Positions 1 to 7,709 of a DNA stretch of 21,986 nucleotides are shown here, one piece after another (the stretch's first letter is position 1; every line of letters starts with the position of its first letter). A program made the position numbers and the translations under genes. This DNA comes from Tritrichomonas musculus. Lineage: Eukaryota; Parabasalia; Tritrichomonadida; Tritrichomonadidae. The stretch spans positions 1 through 21,986 of the forward strand of contig JAPFFF010000475.1 of NCBI GenBank assembly GCA_039105265.1, given 5' to 3'. The notes below the pieces were generated by a model. The model made no database searches and was not told where the DNA came from. It worked only from the letters and a program-made list of their open reading frames with translations.

Positions 1-148
1 ACGAATGTATTTATCATGACATGTCATATGAAAACTATATATAAATTTTAATAAATAATGTGTTTTATTTTAATCCATACATTAAAAAATAAAGATTAAT
101 ATAACCTTATTTTTTAAAAATTGTTTTTATTTAATTTCATCAATTCAT

Positions 149-392
149 TCATAAATGGCGGACAATGAAAGTTATCATGACATGTTATGCGAAAAAAAAA
201 ATGAGACTTTAACTGTTATTCAAATAACAAGTCTTTTGTCTTTTTTATTAGCTTAATACATTGTACATGATATATTTTCATGTTCTACGAATAATTTTTC
301 CCAAAATATCCATTCTATTGAAGATTTTAACTTTTGACGATTAAAAAAGGTCAAATTTATATCTTCAAATTAAAAGTGTCCGCCATTTGTGA
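149..392. repeat. Inverted repeat with AAATGGCGGACA arms
   Basis: The left arm TCATAAATGGCGGACA at 149-164 is matched by its reverse complement at 377-392 with one mismatch in 16. AATTCAT and ATGAATT lie a few bases outside the two arms, so the symmetry extends outward with a small offset. The GC content of the arms stands out in the AT-rich surroundings. It could be a short foldback element or a pair of opposed regulatory sites. No clear target-site duplication was found. Confidence 0.5.
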
Positions 393-742
393 ACGTGCAG
401 ATGAATTCCAAAATAAAATATTTCAAATCAAAGCTTATGAAATGAAGAACAAAACTATCTATTTATTTTTTAAAAAAATTAAAATATTATTTTTCTGACA
501 TTTTTTTGGCGGTTGATCCCCCTATTAAAAAATGAATCTTTGTATATTAGAATTTTTTCAATTCTTTGAAAGAATTATTTTATGTTATTTAATGTTTAAT
601 GATTTTAAGCATTTTGTATAGCCTCTTTGATCGATTTAATCATGATAATAATCTCTGTATTTTAGGCAAAATTTCTTTAGAAAAATATTAAATGTCAATC
701 TGAAAAATTATCAAAAATTGAATATTTATTTTTCAATTAAAT

Positions 743-748
743 CCTTTA
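743..748 (+). promoter_or_regulatory. M5-like core promoter element (CCTTTA)
   Basis: CCTTTA lies four bases before the ATG of the MED10 gene. In Trichomonas vaginalis a CCTTT-type element called M5 is reported to span the transcription start of genes lacking the TCA-type initiator. Position and sequence fit, but the motif is short, so chance occurrence cannot be excluded. Confidence 0.4.
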
Positions 749-751
749 CTA

Positions 752-1114
752 ATGGAAGGAAATGATAAAGTTGAAACTGAAGTTTTACATCTTCTCCAAC
801 ACTTGAATGATGCAATGGACATAATGGAAAATCTTGAAGAAGAAAATCGGCCAGCTCTTGTTGATACTCTTAGCAATATTGTTCAATCATTTAAAACCTT
901 GCATGAACTTGAGCCAACAATAACTGGATCAGTTCCAATGGAACTCATTGAACAAATTGATCGCGGAAATAATCCAGATGATTATTCAAAGAAACTTGTA
1001 GAGGAATCTCAACAAAACGCTAAACGAGGTGAAGAAAAACAAAAATGGATGCAACGTTTCAAAGAAAATCTTGACTCATCTATTGAAGCCAGCTTTCCAA
1101 ACAAGAAACCATAA
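752..1114 (+). CDS. MED10: Mediator complex subunit 10 (MED10/Nut2 family)
   Basis: This 120-residue protein matches the MED10 family, a middle-module subunit of Mediator that links transcription factors to RNA polymerase II in the nucleus. The key family signature is visible in the second half: VPMELIEQIDRGNNPDDYSK (about residues 61-80), equivalent to the VPLEVFEYIDQGRNP segment of animal MED10, followed by a helical stretch KQKWMQRFKENL and a terminal ASFP (human: VFP). The N-terminal half is predicted to be helical (LLQHLNDAMDIMENLEE), as in the family. Length is close to human MED10 (about 135 residues). The start is the first ATG after a CCTTTA promoter-like element. The next gene follows on the same strand after about 215 bases. 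No breaks or odd residues were seen. Confidence 0.9.
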   Translation: MEGNDKVETEVLHLLQHLNDAMDIMENLEEENRPALVDTLSNIVQSFKTLHELEPTITGSVPMELIEQIDRGNNPDDYSKKLVEESQQNAKRGEEKQKWMQRFKENLDSSIEASFPNKKP

Positions 1115-1285
1115 TTATTATTAATATCACAAAAAAAAAAAATGTTTACTGCCTTACCAATAGCAGCATCGGATACTGGAATTATTATGTTAATATCTAT
1201 CTGATTCTTTTTAATATATATAATACTGTAAATAAACAAATTAATGCTCAAAACTTTTTTTATATAACATTTCTCTTCCCTTTTT

Positions 1286-1295
1286 TTTGGCGGGA
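1286..1295 (+). promoter_or_regulatory. E2F-like site TTTGGCGGGA
   Basis: TTTGGCGGGA is a textbook match to the E2F/DP binding consensus and sits about 35 bases before the ATG of the next gene, embedded in a T-rich tract. E2F/DP sites drive G1/S genes in many eukaryotes. Use of this site here is inference. Its G/C content stands out against the AT-rich background, which makes chance less likely. Confidence 0.4.
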
Positions 1296-1330
1296 TTTAT
1301 TTTAAAAACGATTAATATAGATTTGCTTAA

Positions 1331-1888
1331 ATGAGTGATTCAGAATCATTTTCGACAGATGACAATTCCGAATCAGATATTGACACAGATATGGAAATAG
1401 AAAAATCGTCTGAATCTGATGACGCTTTTTTAGATTCAGAAGATGACGACGCACCAAAGAAAAAAAAGCCAGCAGCAAAAGCAAAACCTGCTAAAAAGGT
1501 AGGAGCTTCCTCATCCAAAAAAGGGAAAGCTTCACAATCAGCTTCATCATCAGAACCCACAACTACCCCAAAGCATGCATCAAAGCCAAAAACTGAAACC
1601 ACAAAAGCTGCGCCGAAAACAACCAAAGCTACAAAATTAGTAACCCCAGCAGCATCAGCAGCAGCGCCTTTACCAGCCGCTCGTCGCCCTGCACTTAGTA
1701 AAGATTCGTCAGGCGGTGGTTTATCTGGAATTCAAAGTTCAAATATTGCACCAGCAAGATCCTCAGGAATTAGAAAGTCATCAGCAGATGGAAGTTCAGG
1801 CTCAATTAGAGAAAGTGCTTTTTTAACACCACCAAGAAAAGTTGGTCTCCATAAGAACGATATAACAACTCATCTTCACAATGTTTAA
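1331..1888 (+). CDS. Disordered acidic/basic protein, candidate RAD51AP1-like
   Basis: The 185-residue product has no globular domain that I recognise. Residues 1-45 are rich in Ser, Asp and Glu (SDSESFSTDDNSESDIDTD). Residues 46-105 are Lys/Ala/Ser-rich (KKKKPAAKAKPAKK), and the remainder is Ser/Gly-rich. The extreme C terminus, PPRKVGLHKNDITTHLHNV, resembles the RAD51-binding motif at the C terminus of vertebrate RAD51AP1 (LGLSRLARVKPLH): the GL pair, a following basic residue, and the LH pair fall at identical spacing (G172-L173 ... L182-H183). RAD51AP1 is also a small disordered, basic, DNA-binding recombination factor. The match is short, so the assignment is tentative; a chromatin or nucleolar protein is the alternative. 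The E2F-like site upstream would suit S-phase expression. Start chosen as the first ATG; minus-strand ORFs here are compositional shadows. Confidence 0.6.
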   Translation: MSDSESFSTDDNSESDIDTDMEIEKSSESDDAFLDSEDDDAPKKKKPAAKAKPAKKVGASSSKKGKASQSASSSEPTTTPKHASKPKTETTKAAPKTTKATKLVTPAASAAAPLPAARRPALSKDSSGGGLSGIQSSNIAPARSSGIRKSSADGSSGSIRESAFLTPPRKVGLHKNDITTHLHNV

Positions 1889-2568
1889 AAGAATTAATCA
1901 TGATTATCTACATAATAATAGTAATTGTTTAAAATATCAAATTTATATAATCTAACCATTTAATATTTTTTAACAAATCGATAATGTCTTTAGTTTAAAA
2001 GTTTTATATTCCATATATAGTAATAATTTTTTTTATATTTTAGAATATTAGGTTTGAAAGAACAAATTATATTGCACATAAATGATATTAAAATCCTTGC
2101 AGATCAAATAAAACAGTTCTTTTTGATTTATGTATTGAGAAAAACGTAAAATAATCTCTTTTTAAAGGATTTAGGAAATTTGAATTTTAAAAAGTTTTTA
2201 TCCAAATAAAAACAAAGTTTTCTATTTATTATTTTTTAAAATTAATTAATCAATAAGTATTTTGTTTTATTTCATCATATCAAAAAAAAATATTTTATAT
2301 TAACCCGTATAACATAATAATAAATTTCAATATTAACAAACATTTCAATCATTTTTTGTGTATATCATAATTACTGTTTTTTATTGCTGATTAACTAATA
2401 AATTCATTAGAAATTCTTTTGTATAATATAAAAAATATAATTATTATTTTAATAATTCATAAAATATTTATATTGCTAATTAAGTATTTAGATAAAAGCT
2501 TTTTAATCTTTATTTATTATATAAAAAAAATTGAGAGATAGAGGACCGATTACAATAAATTTTTTATA
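1889..2568. other. AT-rich intergenic stretch
   Basis: About 680 bases of very AT-rich sequence with many A and T runs and no open frame of note. I see no RNA gene, transposon end or strong repeat. It presumably holds the 3' end signals of the gene on the left and the promoter of the TEX261-like gene on the right. No TCA-type initiator is evident just before 2569. Confidence 0.6.
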
Positions 2569-3132
2569 ATGTTCAACATATTTATAGGAATATTTGAATT
2601 TATAATCGCAATTTCTCTTCTTATATGTTGTATATGTGCCCTTTGTTATTTTGGAATGACATTCATTGAAGAAAGAATCCACAAAATTAAAAGATTTTTA
2701 AAAATATCTTCCTGGTCAGTAATGGCACTTTCAATCCTCATGCCCTTTTCTAATTTTCCAAGTGCATTTTTTTTCTTGACTCTAACCACTCACGGTATAA
2801 TATTATTTTTACTTTATACATGTTATCCTTATGTTTATGTTCTCCGACCAGACTTCATCGTTATGATAATTTTAACATTTATTAATAACTGCTTATTTAT
2901 GATCTTTTGCTTTTCTGAAATGGATTTAACGCTTTTGCAAGCTCTTTCCTATTTTATCATTTATATCTGGGGAGTTCCAATGTTTTTCATTATATCCCTT
3001 TCGGTTGCAGAAGAGGCAACAGAAGAAAGAAGAGCAAGAGGAAATAATAAGAGCTTCTGGGGACCTAAATTCAAGATTCTCTTCCAATGGATTAAAGATC
3101 ATTTGCCTAGAAGAAGTGACAAGCTTGACTAA
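2569..3132 (+). CDS. TEX261/SVP26-family membrane protein (COPII cargo adaptor)
   Basis: The 187-residue protein is strongly hydrophobic with about four to five membrane segments (roughly residues 5-30, 48-68, 70-92, 95-115 and 124-148). It follows the TEX261/SVP26 pattern closely: a first helix leading to LCYFGMTFIEERIHKIKRFLK (family: LYYLAELIEE...), then ...NFPSAFF, YPYVYVLRPDFIVMI (family: FPFIMLTSPNFIL), a helix with NNCLF, ALSYFIIYIWGVPMFFIISLS (family: [20 protein letters not shown]), and a cytosolic basic tail with FKILFQWIKDHLPRR. Yeast Svp26 recruits certain type II membrane proteins into COPII vesicles at the ER. That role here is inferred from family membership. Length agrees with the family (about 190-230). 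It is flanked by AT-rich spacers and is probably its own transcription unit. Confidence 0.85.
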   Translation: MFNIFIGIFEFIIAISLLICCICALCYFGMTFIEERIHKIKRFLKISSWSVMALSILMPFSNFPSAFFFLTLTTHGIILFLLYTCYPYVYVLRPDFIVMIILTFINNCLFMIFCFSEMDLTLLQALSYFIIYIWGVPMFFIISLSVAEEATEERRARGNNKSFWGPKFKILFQWIKDHLPRRSDKLD

Positions 3133-3425
3133 TTTTCAGTTTTTATTGATTTATATATAATAAAAAATCTATGGTATAATCAAATACAGATCTATAGCTT
3201 CTTTAGTTTTAAATATAGTTTGAGATAAACTCCAAATTATTATATATTATAAGATATATCTGATTACAAATGAAAGTATTTTTTATATAATTGAACTCAT
3301 CTTTTTGTCTTTTACAAAAAAATTGAAAATATAAAAAAAAAAATTCTGAATTACAATTCAATTTTTTAATTGAATTTATTCAATTAAAATTTGAATTAGC
3401 AACACGTTTTGTTGAATATTTTCTC

Positions 3426-4736
3426 ATGGATCTCGTTCATGTTGATGGAATGAACGAGTATTCCATTCTTGGAAAAATTGGTGAAGGATCATATAGTAAA
3501 GTTTTTAAAGTTCAAAAATCGCACTCTTCCGAATATTTTGCTATGAAAGTTCTCAATATTCGATACAGAACCCTCGACGAAGTTTTCAAATGTCAAGAGG
3601 TATTAGTGATGGCTCGTCTTGCAAATCATCCAAATATATTAGGTTTGCGCGATGTCATTTTTGAGCCATTAAAGAAGAGATTATCACTTGTTGTTGAGCT
3701 AGCTGAATGTAGTATGCTTGATATGATCGACCCAAAATCAAAGAGGCCAAATTTAACTCTCAATGACTGTTTGTATTTAACTTATCAATTACTTTCTGCT
3801 ATATCTCACGTCCATTCAGAAGGATATATTCATCGTGATATTAAACCAGAAAATTGCCTTGTTAATTCTAAAACAATGGAATTAAAATTAGCTGATTTTG
3901 GCTCTGCAAAGGAACCATCTAATGGCGATACACCTTTAACAGAATATATTGCCACAAGATGGTATCGCGCGCCTGAATGCTTACTTACTCCGGGGAATTA
4001 TGGCCCCGGAATTGATATTTGGGCGGTTGGATGCGTTTTATATGAATTAATGACAAAAAAGCCACTCTTTCCAGGAGCGAATGCAATTGATCAATTGAAA
4101 CGCATACATGCAGTTGTTGGTGAACCAAGCGCTGAAACACTATCACGAATGCATGCATCAAAATCCAAAATAAACGAATTGAACAAAGTTTCCCATAAAG
4201 CAGATCAATATTTTTCGTTCAGCAGTTCAAAACCATCTTGTCCATTAGGATTTAGGAAACTTTTGCCAAATGTTCCAAATGATGTCATTGATCTTCTTGA
4301 AAGATTATTAGCTTATGTACCATCTGATAGGATAACCGCTAGTGAAGCATTGAATCACCGTGCTTTCAACTTATTTAATAATAATATTAATAGAAATCAG
4401 CCACACCCAATTCAAGGTCCAACAATACTCAATCCTTTCATTAAACGACCAATTAATGTAAATAATGTTAGCAGAGTTGTTGATAATAAAGCTGTAAATA
4501 GAGGTAGAACAGTATTAGAGCACGGGAGGAATTTTATCACATCAAAAATGCCACAGCCCAAATATTATTTACAGAAAGGTCACTTTCCTGGAGCTCAACA
4601 GATGCAAATACAGATGCAGATGCAAAACCAAGCAAGAATTAATGGCGTTATACAAGTAAATACTAAGAAAAAGTCGCAATCTGTCCTTTGTCAGGGCGGA
4701 AGCTGCCTTCCAGGTATTTATGGTTCACGTCGTTAA
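3426..4736 (+). CDS. CMGC protein kinase, MOK/RCK type (TEY activation loop)
   Basis: A complete kinase domain spans about residues 12-317 of 436. Visible motifs are the glycine loop GEGSYSKV (19-26), the ATP lysine in YFAMK (K41), the catalytic loop HRDIKPEN (136-143), DFG (157-159), the activation loop LTEYIATRWYRAPE with TEY at 172-174, DIWAVGC, and a CMGC insert with LFPGANAIDQL. The TEY and RWYRAPECLLT pattern is closest to MOK (RAGE1) within the RCK family (MAK/ICK/MOK), kinases linked to cilia and flagella, rather than to ERKs. The C-terminal 120 residues are basic and Gln/Asn-rich with a repeated QMQIQMQMQ. All catalytic residues are present, so it should be active. The first ATG is used; the next Met (residue 9) also lies before the domain. 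The role in flagella is inference. Confidence 0.88.
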   Translation: MDLVHVDGMNEYSILGKIGEGSYSKVFKVQKSHSSEYFAMKVLNIRYRTLDEVFKCQEVLVMARLANHPNILGLRDVIFEPLKKRLSLVVELAECSMLDMIDPKSKRPNLTLNDCLYLTYQLLSAISHVHSEGYIHRDIKPENCLVNSKTMELKLADFGSAKEPSNGDTPLTEYIATRWYRAPECLLTPGNYGPGIDIWAVGCVLYELMTKKPLFPGANAIDQLKRIHAVVGEPSAETLSRMHASKSKINELNKVSHKADQYFSFSSSKPSCPLGFRKLLPNVPNDVIDLLERLLAYVPSDRITASEALNHRAFNLFNNNINRNQPHPIQGPTILNPFIKRPINVNNVSRVVDNKAVNRGRTVLEHGRNFITSKMPQPKYYLQKGHFPGAQQMQIQMQMQNQARINGVIQVNTKKKSQSVLCQGGSCLPGIYGSRR

Positions 4737-5109
4737 TTATATATATTTTTTGTTTTTGTTTTTGTTTTTGTTATTTTAATTATTGTGTCTTTTACTCATT
4801 TAGCGAAATTATAATAAATCATTTTTTCATATTTATACATTTCATTATTACTATTAATATCAATAGGGAAAATACATTATGGAAGATATCAACCAGAAAT
4901 ATGATGAGTGAATCATTCCATTCATTGTATTTTTGAAGAACATTATTTTCTAATCATTAGATGGATCTCTTCAGAAAATTCAGCTTATATTTGATACACT
5001 GATTATATTCTTTTTTTGAGCTTTTTATCTAAAAAAATTTTTTTTGTTTTTTTAATAGGTTATCAGTTCAATCTAAATTCTATCGGCCGATAGAATTGTA
5101 AAAAGAGAT
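4737..5109. other. Intergenic spacer with TTTTTG microsatellite
   Basis: The spacer between the kinase gene and the V-ATPase G gene starts with a short tandem repeat, about four TTTTTG units at 4746-4770, in the region expected for the kinase 3' UTR. A small ORF running from within the kinase gene to 4936 is low-complexity and not believable. The right end carries the 22-bp palindrome listed separately. Confidence 0.6.
5076..5097. promoter_or_regulatory. Perfect 22-bp palindrome upstream of V-ATPase G
   Basis: AATTCTATCGG is followed directly by its exact reverse complement, giving a perfect two-fold symmetric site with a CGGCCG centre, 12 bases before the ATG of the V-ATPase subunit G gene. 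A perfect 22-bp palindrome with a GC-rich core is unexpected in sequence this AT-rich. It may bind a dimeric transcription factor or form a hairpin in the 5' leader. Function is unproven. Confidence 0.5.
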
Positions 5110-5430
5110 ATGGATAAAAATATTCAACAACTTCTTGAAGCAGAACGTGAAGCCCAAGAAATGATTAATAAAGCGCGTCATGAACGTGACGAGAAACTCC
5201 GTGATGCTAGTAAACAAGCAAATCTCGAAATTAAAAAATATAGGCAAGAAAAAGAAGATAAACTCAAAAGCATCGAACGTCAAAATGAAAAAGAAGTAAG
5301 TAAAAAATCTCGTGAGATAGAAAAGAAAACAGAAAAAGAAATCCAAGAATTCAAAGATGGACTTCCTGAAAAACTCGATAAAGTTGCCGATTTACTTGTT
5401 AAAACAGTTTTAAATGTTGGTTTTGATTAA
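5110..5430 (+). CDS. V-type ATPase subunit G
   Basis: The 106-residue product matches subunit G of the V1 sector, part of the peripheral stalk that holds the catalytic head of the proton pump against rotation in acidic endomembranes. The N-terminal half carries the family signature: IQQLLEAEREAQEMINKAR, then a run of charged heptads and ANLEIKKYRQEKEDKL, matching the IQQLLQAEKRA...EIEQYRLQRE pattern of animal and yeast subunit G. The remainder is a long charged coiled coil ending in ADLLVKTVLNV. Length agrees with the family (about 110-120). The ATG at the N terminus of the signature is the only reasonable start. It is preceded by a perfect palindrome. A minus-strand ORF over the same span is a shadow. 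Confidence 0.92.
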   Translation: MDKNIQQLLEAEREAQEMINKARHERDEKLRDASKQANLEIKKYRQEKEDKLKSIERQNEKEVSKKSREIEKKTEKEIQEFKDGLPEKLDKVADLLVKTVLNVGFD

Positions 5431-5742
5431 AAAAGTTGAATGCATCCATTTTACCTTTATCTACCAATTTTTTTATTTTTTTAAAAATTCGATATTTGGA
5501 TAAAAAATCATGATCAACATTTTGAGAATTTCATAATTAATATTTCCTTTGCTTGTTTTCATGGTCATTTTTTTTTATAATATTATAAAAGATTTACCAA
5601 CATAATTTATCTTTCAAATTATTTTAGACACATTTGATTGTTTCTCAAAAAATAAAAAATTTTCCAGCCTAATTAACTATGCATTTTCAAAAGGATTCTC
5701 CTATTTAAAGGGATTCAGATTTGGTAGCAAATTTATCCATTA
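5431..5742. other. AT-rich spacer between V-ATPase G and a MITE
   Basis: No gene, RNA or repeat is recognised. The stretch is T-rich and contains the presumed 3' UTR of the V-ATPase G gene, then runs to the TA dinucleotide (5741-5742) at the left edge of the non-autonomous transposon. Confidence 0.55.
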
Positions 5743-5790
5743 ATACCCTTACAAATTAACTGTCATTTTTTTTTGCGGAATAAACGTACG
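5743..5790 (+). repeat. Left terminal inverted repeat of the 1.12 kb element
   Basis: It is identical over all 48 bases to the reverse complement of 6818-6865. Inside of it, the similarity stops after CGTACG. Confidence 0.9.
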
Positions 5791-6324
5791 TAAAATTTTC
5801 ATTTAAAATTTTTAAAATTTTTTTTTGAATAAACTCAATTCAAAAAAGAATTGTCATTTACAAAACATATTATTTTTAATTTATAATTAGTAATCCTTTA
5901 GATTTTATTAGAAAGAAATATGCTTTATAAGAAAATCTTATTTTTTATGAAAAAGTGAATATAATCTAATTTTGAAAGAGTGATCGTAAATCATAAAATT
6001 CACCCATTTTTTTATACAAGTTCCTTTGCTCAATTTCTACTTAAATCTTGCTTCTGAAACATCGAGACCAAAATATTATTACAGTTCCTAAGTGTATAGA
6101 TGATCTCAATTCGTTGCTAATTCAAATTTGAAAGATTATTCGATGACAATATTTATTTTTTTCGATTCTTTTTAATTTTATGGTTTTTACTAAACATATT
6201 CTTTATAATCATTCTCTTATTATGCTTTTTATTTGACCCTTTTTGCTTTTTTTAATATTATTCCATAAAGATTGAAAATCGCTATAATTTGATTAATTTG
6301 TGCTTCCAATGTGCGTTTTAGATA

Positions 6325-6349
6325 ATACTTAAGTATAATACTTAAGTAT
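6325..6349. repeat. Two adjacent 12-bp palindromes ATACTTAAGTAT
   Basis: The perfect palindrome ATACTTAAGTAT occurs at 6325-6336 and again at 6338-6349 with a single base between, inside the non-autonomous element. It could be a protein-binding pair or a cruciform-prone site. Confidence 0.7.
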
Positions 6350-6817
6350 GAATCTTAATTTTATATAATAATCACTCAAAAATTTCAATTTTAGCTTTTT
6401 TTAAATAAAAAAATATAGAAAAAGTCGATGAATAATGAGATTTATATTAAAAAAATGGTATAAATAAATTTAATATTATTTATAATTATATTATAACTAT
6501 AAATATTGGGATTTAATTCGAATTTTTTATTAATAAAAAAATTGCTAACGATTAAAAAAACAAAATTCGTTATAACTTGGGTATTAAATAATATAGGATA
6601 TAATGGTTTAAATCCCCAAAGATTTTATCCAAATATTTGTTAAATATAAAGAAAAACCTCATTTACATGTAAAATCAATAATAAACGGTCAAAAATCTAA
6701 TAAAAAAAAAATTATTTCAAAAAAATTCAATGGGAATAAAAAGAATTGTCAGATTTTGAGAGAGAAAGTAAAATTATTTGTGAGAAAATTTTTCAAAAAT
6801 TTCTTCTTACGTTTACT

Positions 6818-6865
6818 CGTACGTTTATTCCGCAAAAAAAAATGACAGTTAATTTGTAAGGGTAT
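6818..6865 (-). repeat. Right terminal inverted repeat of the 1.12 kb element
   Basis: It is a perfect partner of 5743-5790. Just inside it, CTTACGTTTACT repeats the GTTTA/ACG theme of the arm, a possible subterminal transposase-binding repeat. Confidence 0.9.
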
Positions 6866-7230
6866 TATTGTTAGTAAATCTTTCTAATTTACCATATTTA
6901 AAAATTCAAAGAGCTAATACAGTTTATTGATTTTAATTGTTTGGCATTTCAATCAAGCTAGATTCATTATTTACTTATAAAAAGTAAGTTAATTATTTCA
7001 ATCTGATTCTACAAAAGCCTTTCATATCAACGTTTGCAGTGAAATAAAAAAGAAATAAGGAAAAGGAAAGAAACTCTCAACGCATTGCTTTTATTAAATG
7101 ATTATCAAATCGTTTTTTTTTTTTTTATACACCAAATTTGTACAGATAATTAAAATCTTTTTTCCTAAATTTTAAGAATATTATCTGAGATAGCAGAAAT
7201 TTTTATTTGAGTGTAGTGGTGATTAATCAG

Positions 7231-7283
7231 AATATCATGAAAAAAGCAATGATTTCTAAAACTGCTTTTTTGCTTATGATATT
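7231..7283. repeat. Imperfect hairpin, about 20-bp stem
   Basis: AATATCATGAAAAAAGCA (7231-7248) pairs with TGCTTTTTTGCTTATGATATT (7263-7283) with a small bulge and a loop of about 14 bases. Weaker pairing continues a few bases outside. It could be a small foldback repeat or a structured transcript. Nothing further supports an RNA gene. Confidence 0.5.
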
Positions 7284-7703
7284 ATGAATCTTTGTATAAA
7301 ATTAGGTGCTTTACATTGTAAGCATTCTAATTTAATATGTTTTCTAATGATTTGAAATGAAAAATCAAACAATTTTCTCAATATTAGTGAATCATCAAAC
7401 GAACAAGGCATTGTAAATAAGCTATGTATTAAAAAAAATCAATTTATATTATTTTTTTCAATATTGTTGGGAACATTTTATAAATATTTCTGATCAAATT
7501 CAAATAACTTGTCTTACTTACATAAATAAAAAAGTAGTAGCTCTAAAAAAATTATTGGAATTTCAATATTAACTTCAAACTTACATTAGATGAAGGAAAT
7601 CTTCTCATCAATCATTGAAAAATAACAAGGATTCTGAAGTTTTCGGTTTTTTTTATTCTCAAAATTGTTAAGTTTATAATTCCGCATAAAATTCTCTATG
7701 CTT

Positions 7704-7709
7704 CATTAA
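7704..7709 (+). promoter_or_regulatory. Initiator-like TCATTA before CFAP410
   Basis: TCATTA directly precedes the ATG and fits the trichomonad initiator consensus TCA(C/T)(T/A), in which transcription starts at the A. That would give a leader of only four bases, short even for Trichomonas, so the call is moderate. Confidence 0.45.

Larger units (their letters stand above)
1..751. other. Non-coding AT-rich stretch left of MED10
   Basis: No convincing gene is seen here. It is very AT-rich and holds two kinds of repeat. A 14-bp direct repeat TTATCATGACATGT occurs at 11-24 and 172-185, and the first copy forms part of a 12-bp palindrome (ATGACATGTCAT). An inverted repeat with arms at 149-164 and 377-392 is listed separately. 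A GGCGG-containing T-rich site lies near 501-515. This stretch may hold the end of a neighbouring gene's downstream region or a decayed mobile element. Confidence 0.6.
5743..6865. mobile_element. Non-autonomous DNA transposon (large MITE), 48-bp perfect TIRs, TA target site
   Basis: The ends are perfect inverted repeats of 48 bp (5743-5790 and 6818-6865), beginning ATACCCTTACAAATTAACTG and including a run of nine T and GCGGAATAAACGTACG. A TA dinucleotide flanks both sides (5741-5742 and 6866-6867), as in Tc1/mariner-type insertion; an ATT direct repeat is an alternative reading. The 1,123-bp element holds no ORF and no transposase trace, so it must be mobilised in trans if at all. Perfect identity of the arms argues for a young insertion or strong selection for the ends. 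The interior is AT-rich, with a pair of adjacent 12-bp palindromes. The superfamily is uncertain. Confidence 0.85.
6866..7709. other. AT-rich intergenic stretch before CFAP410
   Basis: About 840 bases between the right edge of the non-autonomous transposon and the CFAP410-like gene. It holds no believable ORF. It contains an imperfect hairpin at 7231-7283 (listed) and a long T run near 7110-7126. The promoter of the next gene is at its right end. Confidence 0.55.

Noticed and set aside
1327-1626. Minus-strand 99-aa ORF opposite the disordered protein gene
   Set aside because: It is a compositional mirror of the Ser/Asp/Lys-rich plus-strand gene (Phe/Gly/Ala-rich) with no independent signal.
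4688-4936. 82-aa plus-strand ORF starting inside the kinase gene
   Set aside because: It is Phe/Tyr/Cys-rich translation of T-rich DNA and overlaps the kinase end; no family likeness.
5080-5346. Minus-strand 88-aa ORF opposite V-ATPase subunit G
   Set aside because: It is the antisense of a Lys/Glu-rich coiled coil, giving an apparent Phe-rich protein.
5431-7709. tRNA or other RNA gene in the long intergenic stretch
   Set aside because: No cloverleaf-like pattern with A- and B-box motifs was recognised; the stretch is explained by a MITE and AT-rich spacer.
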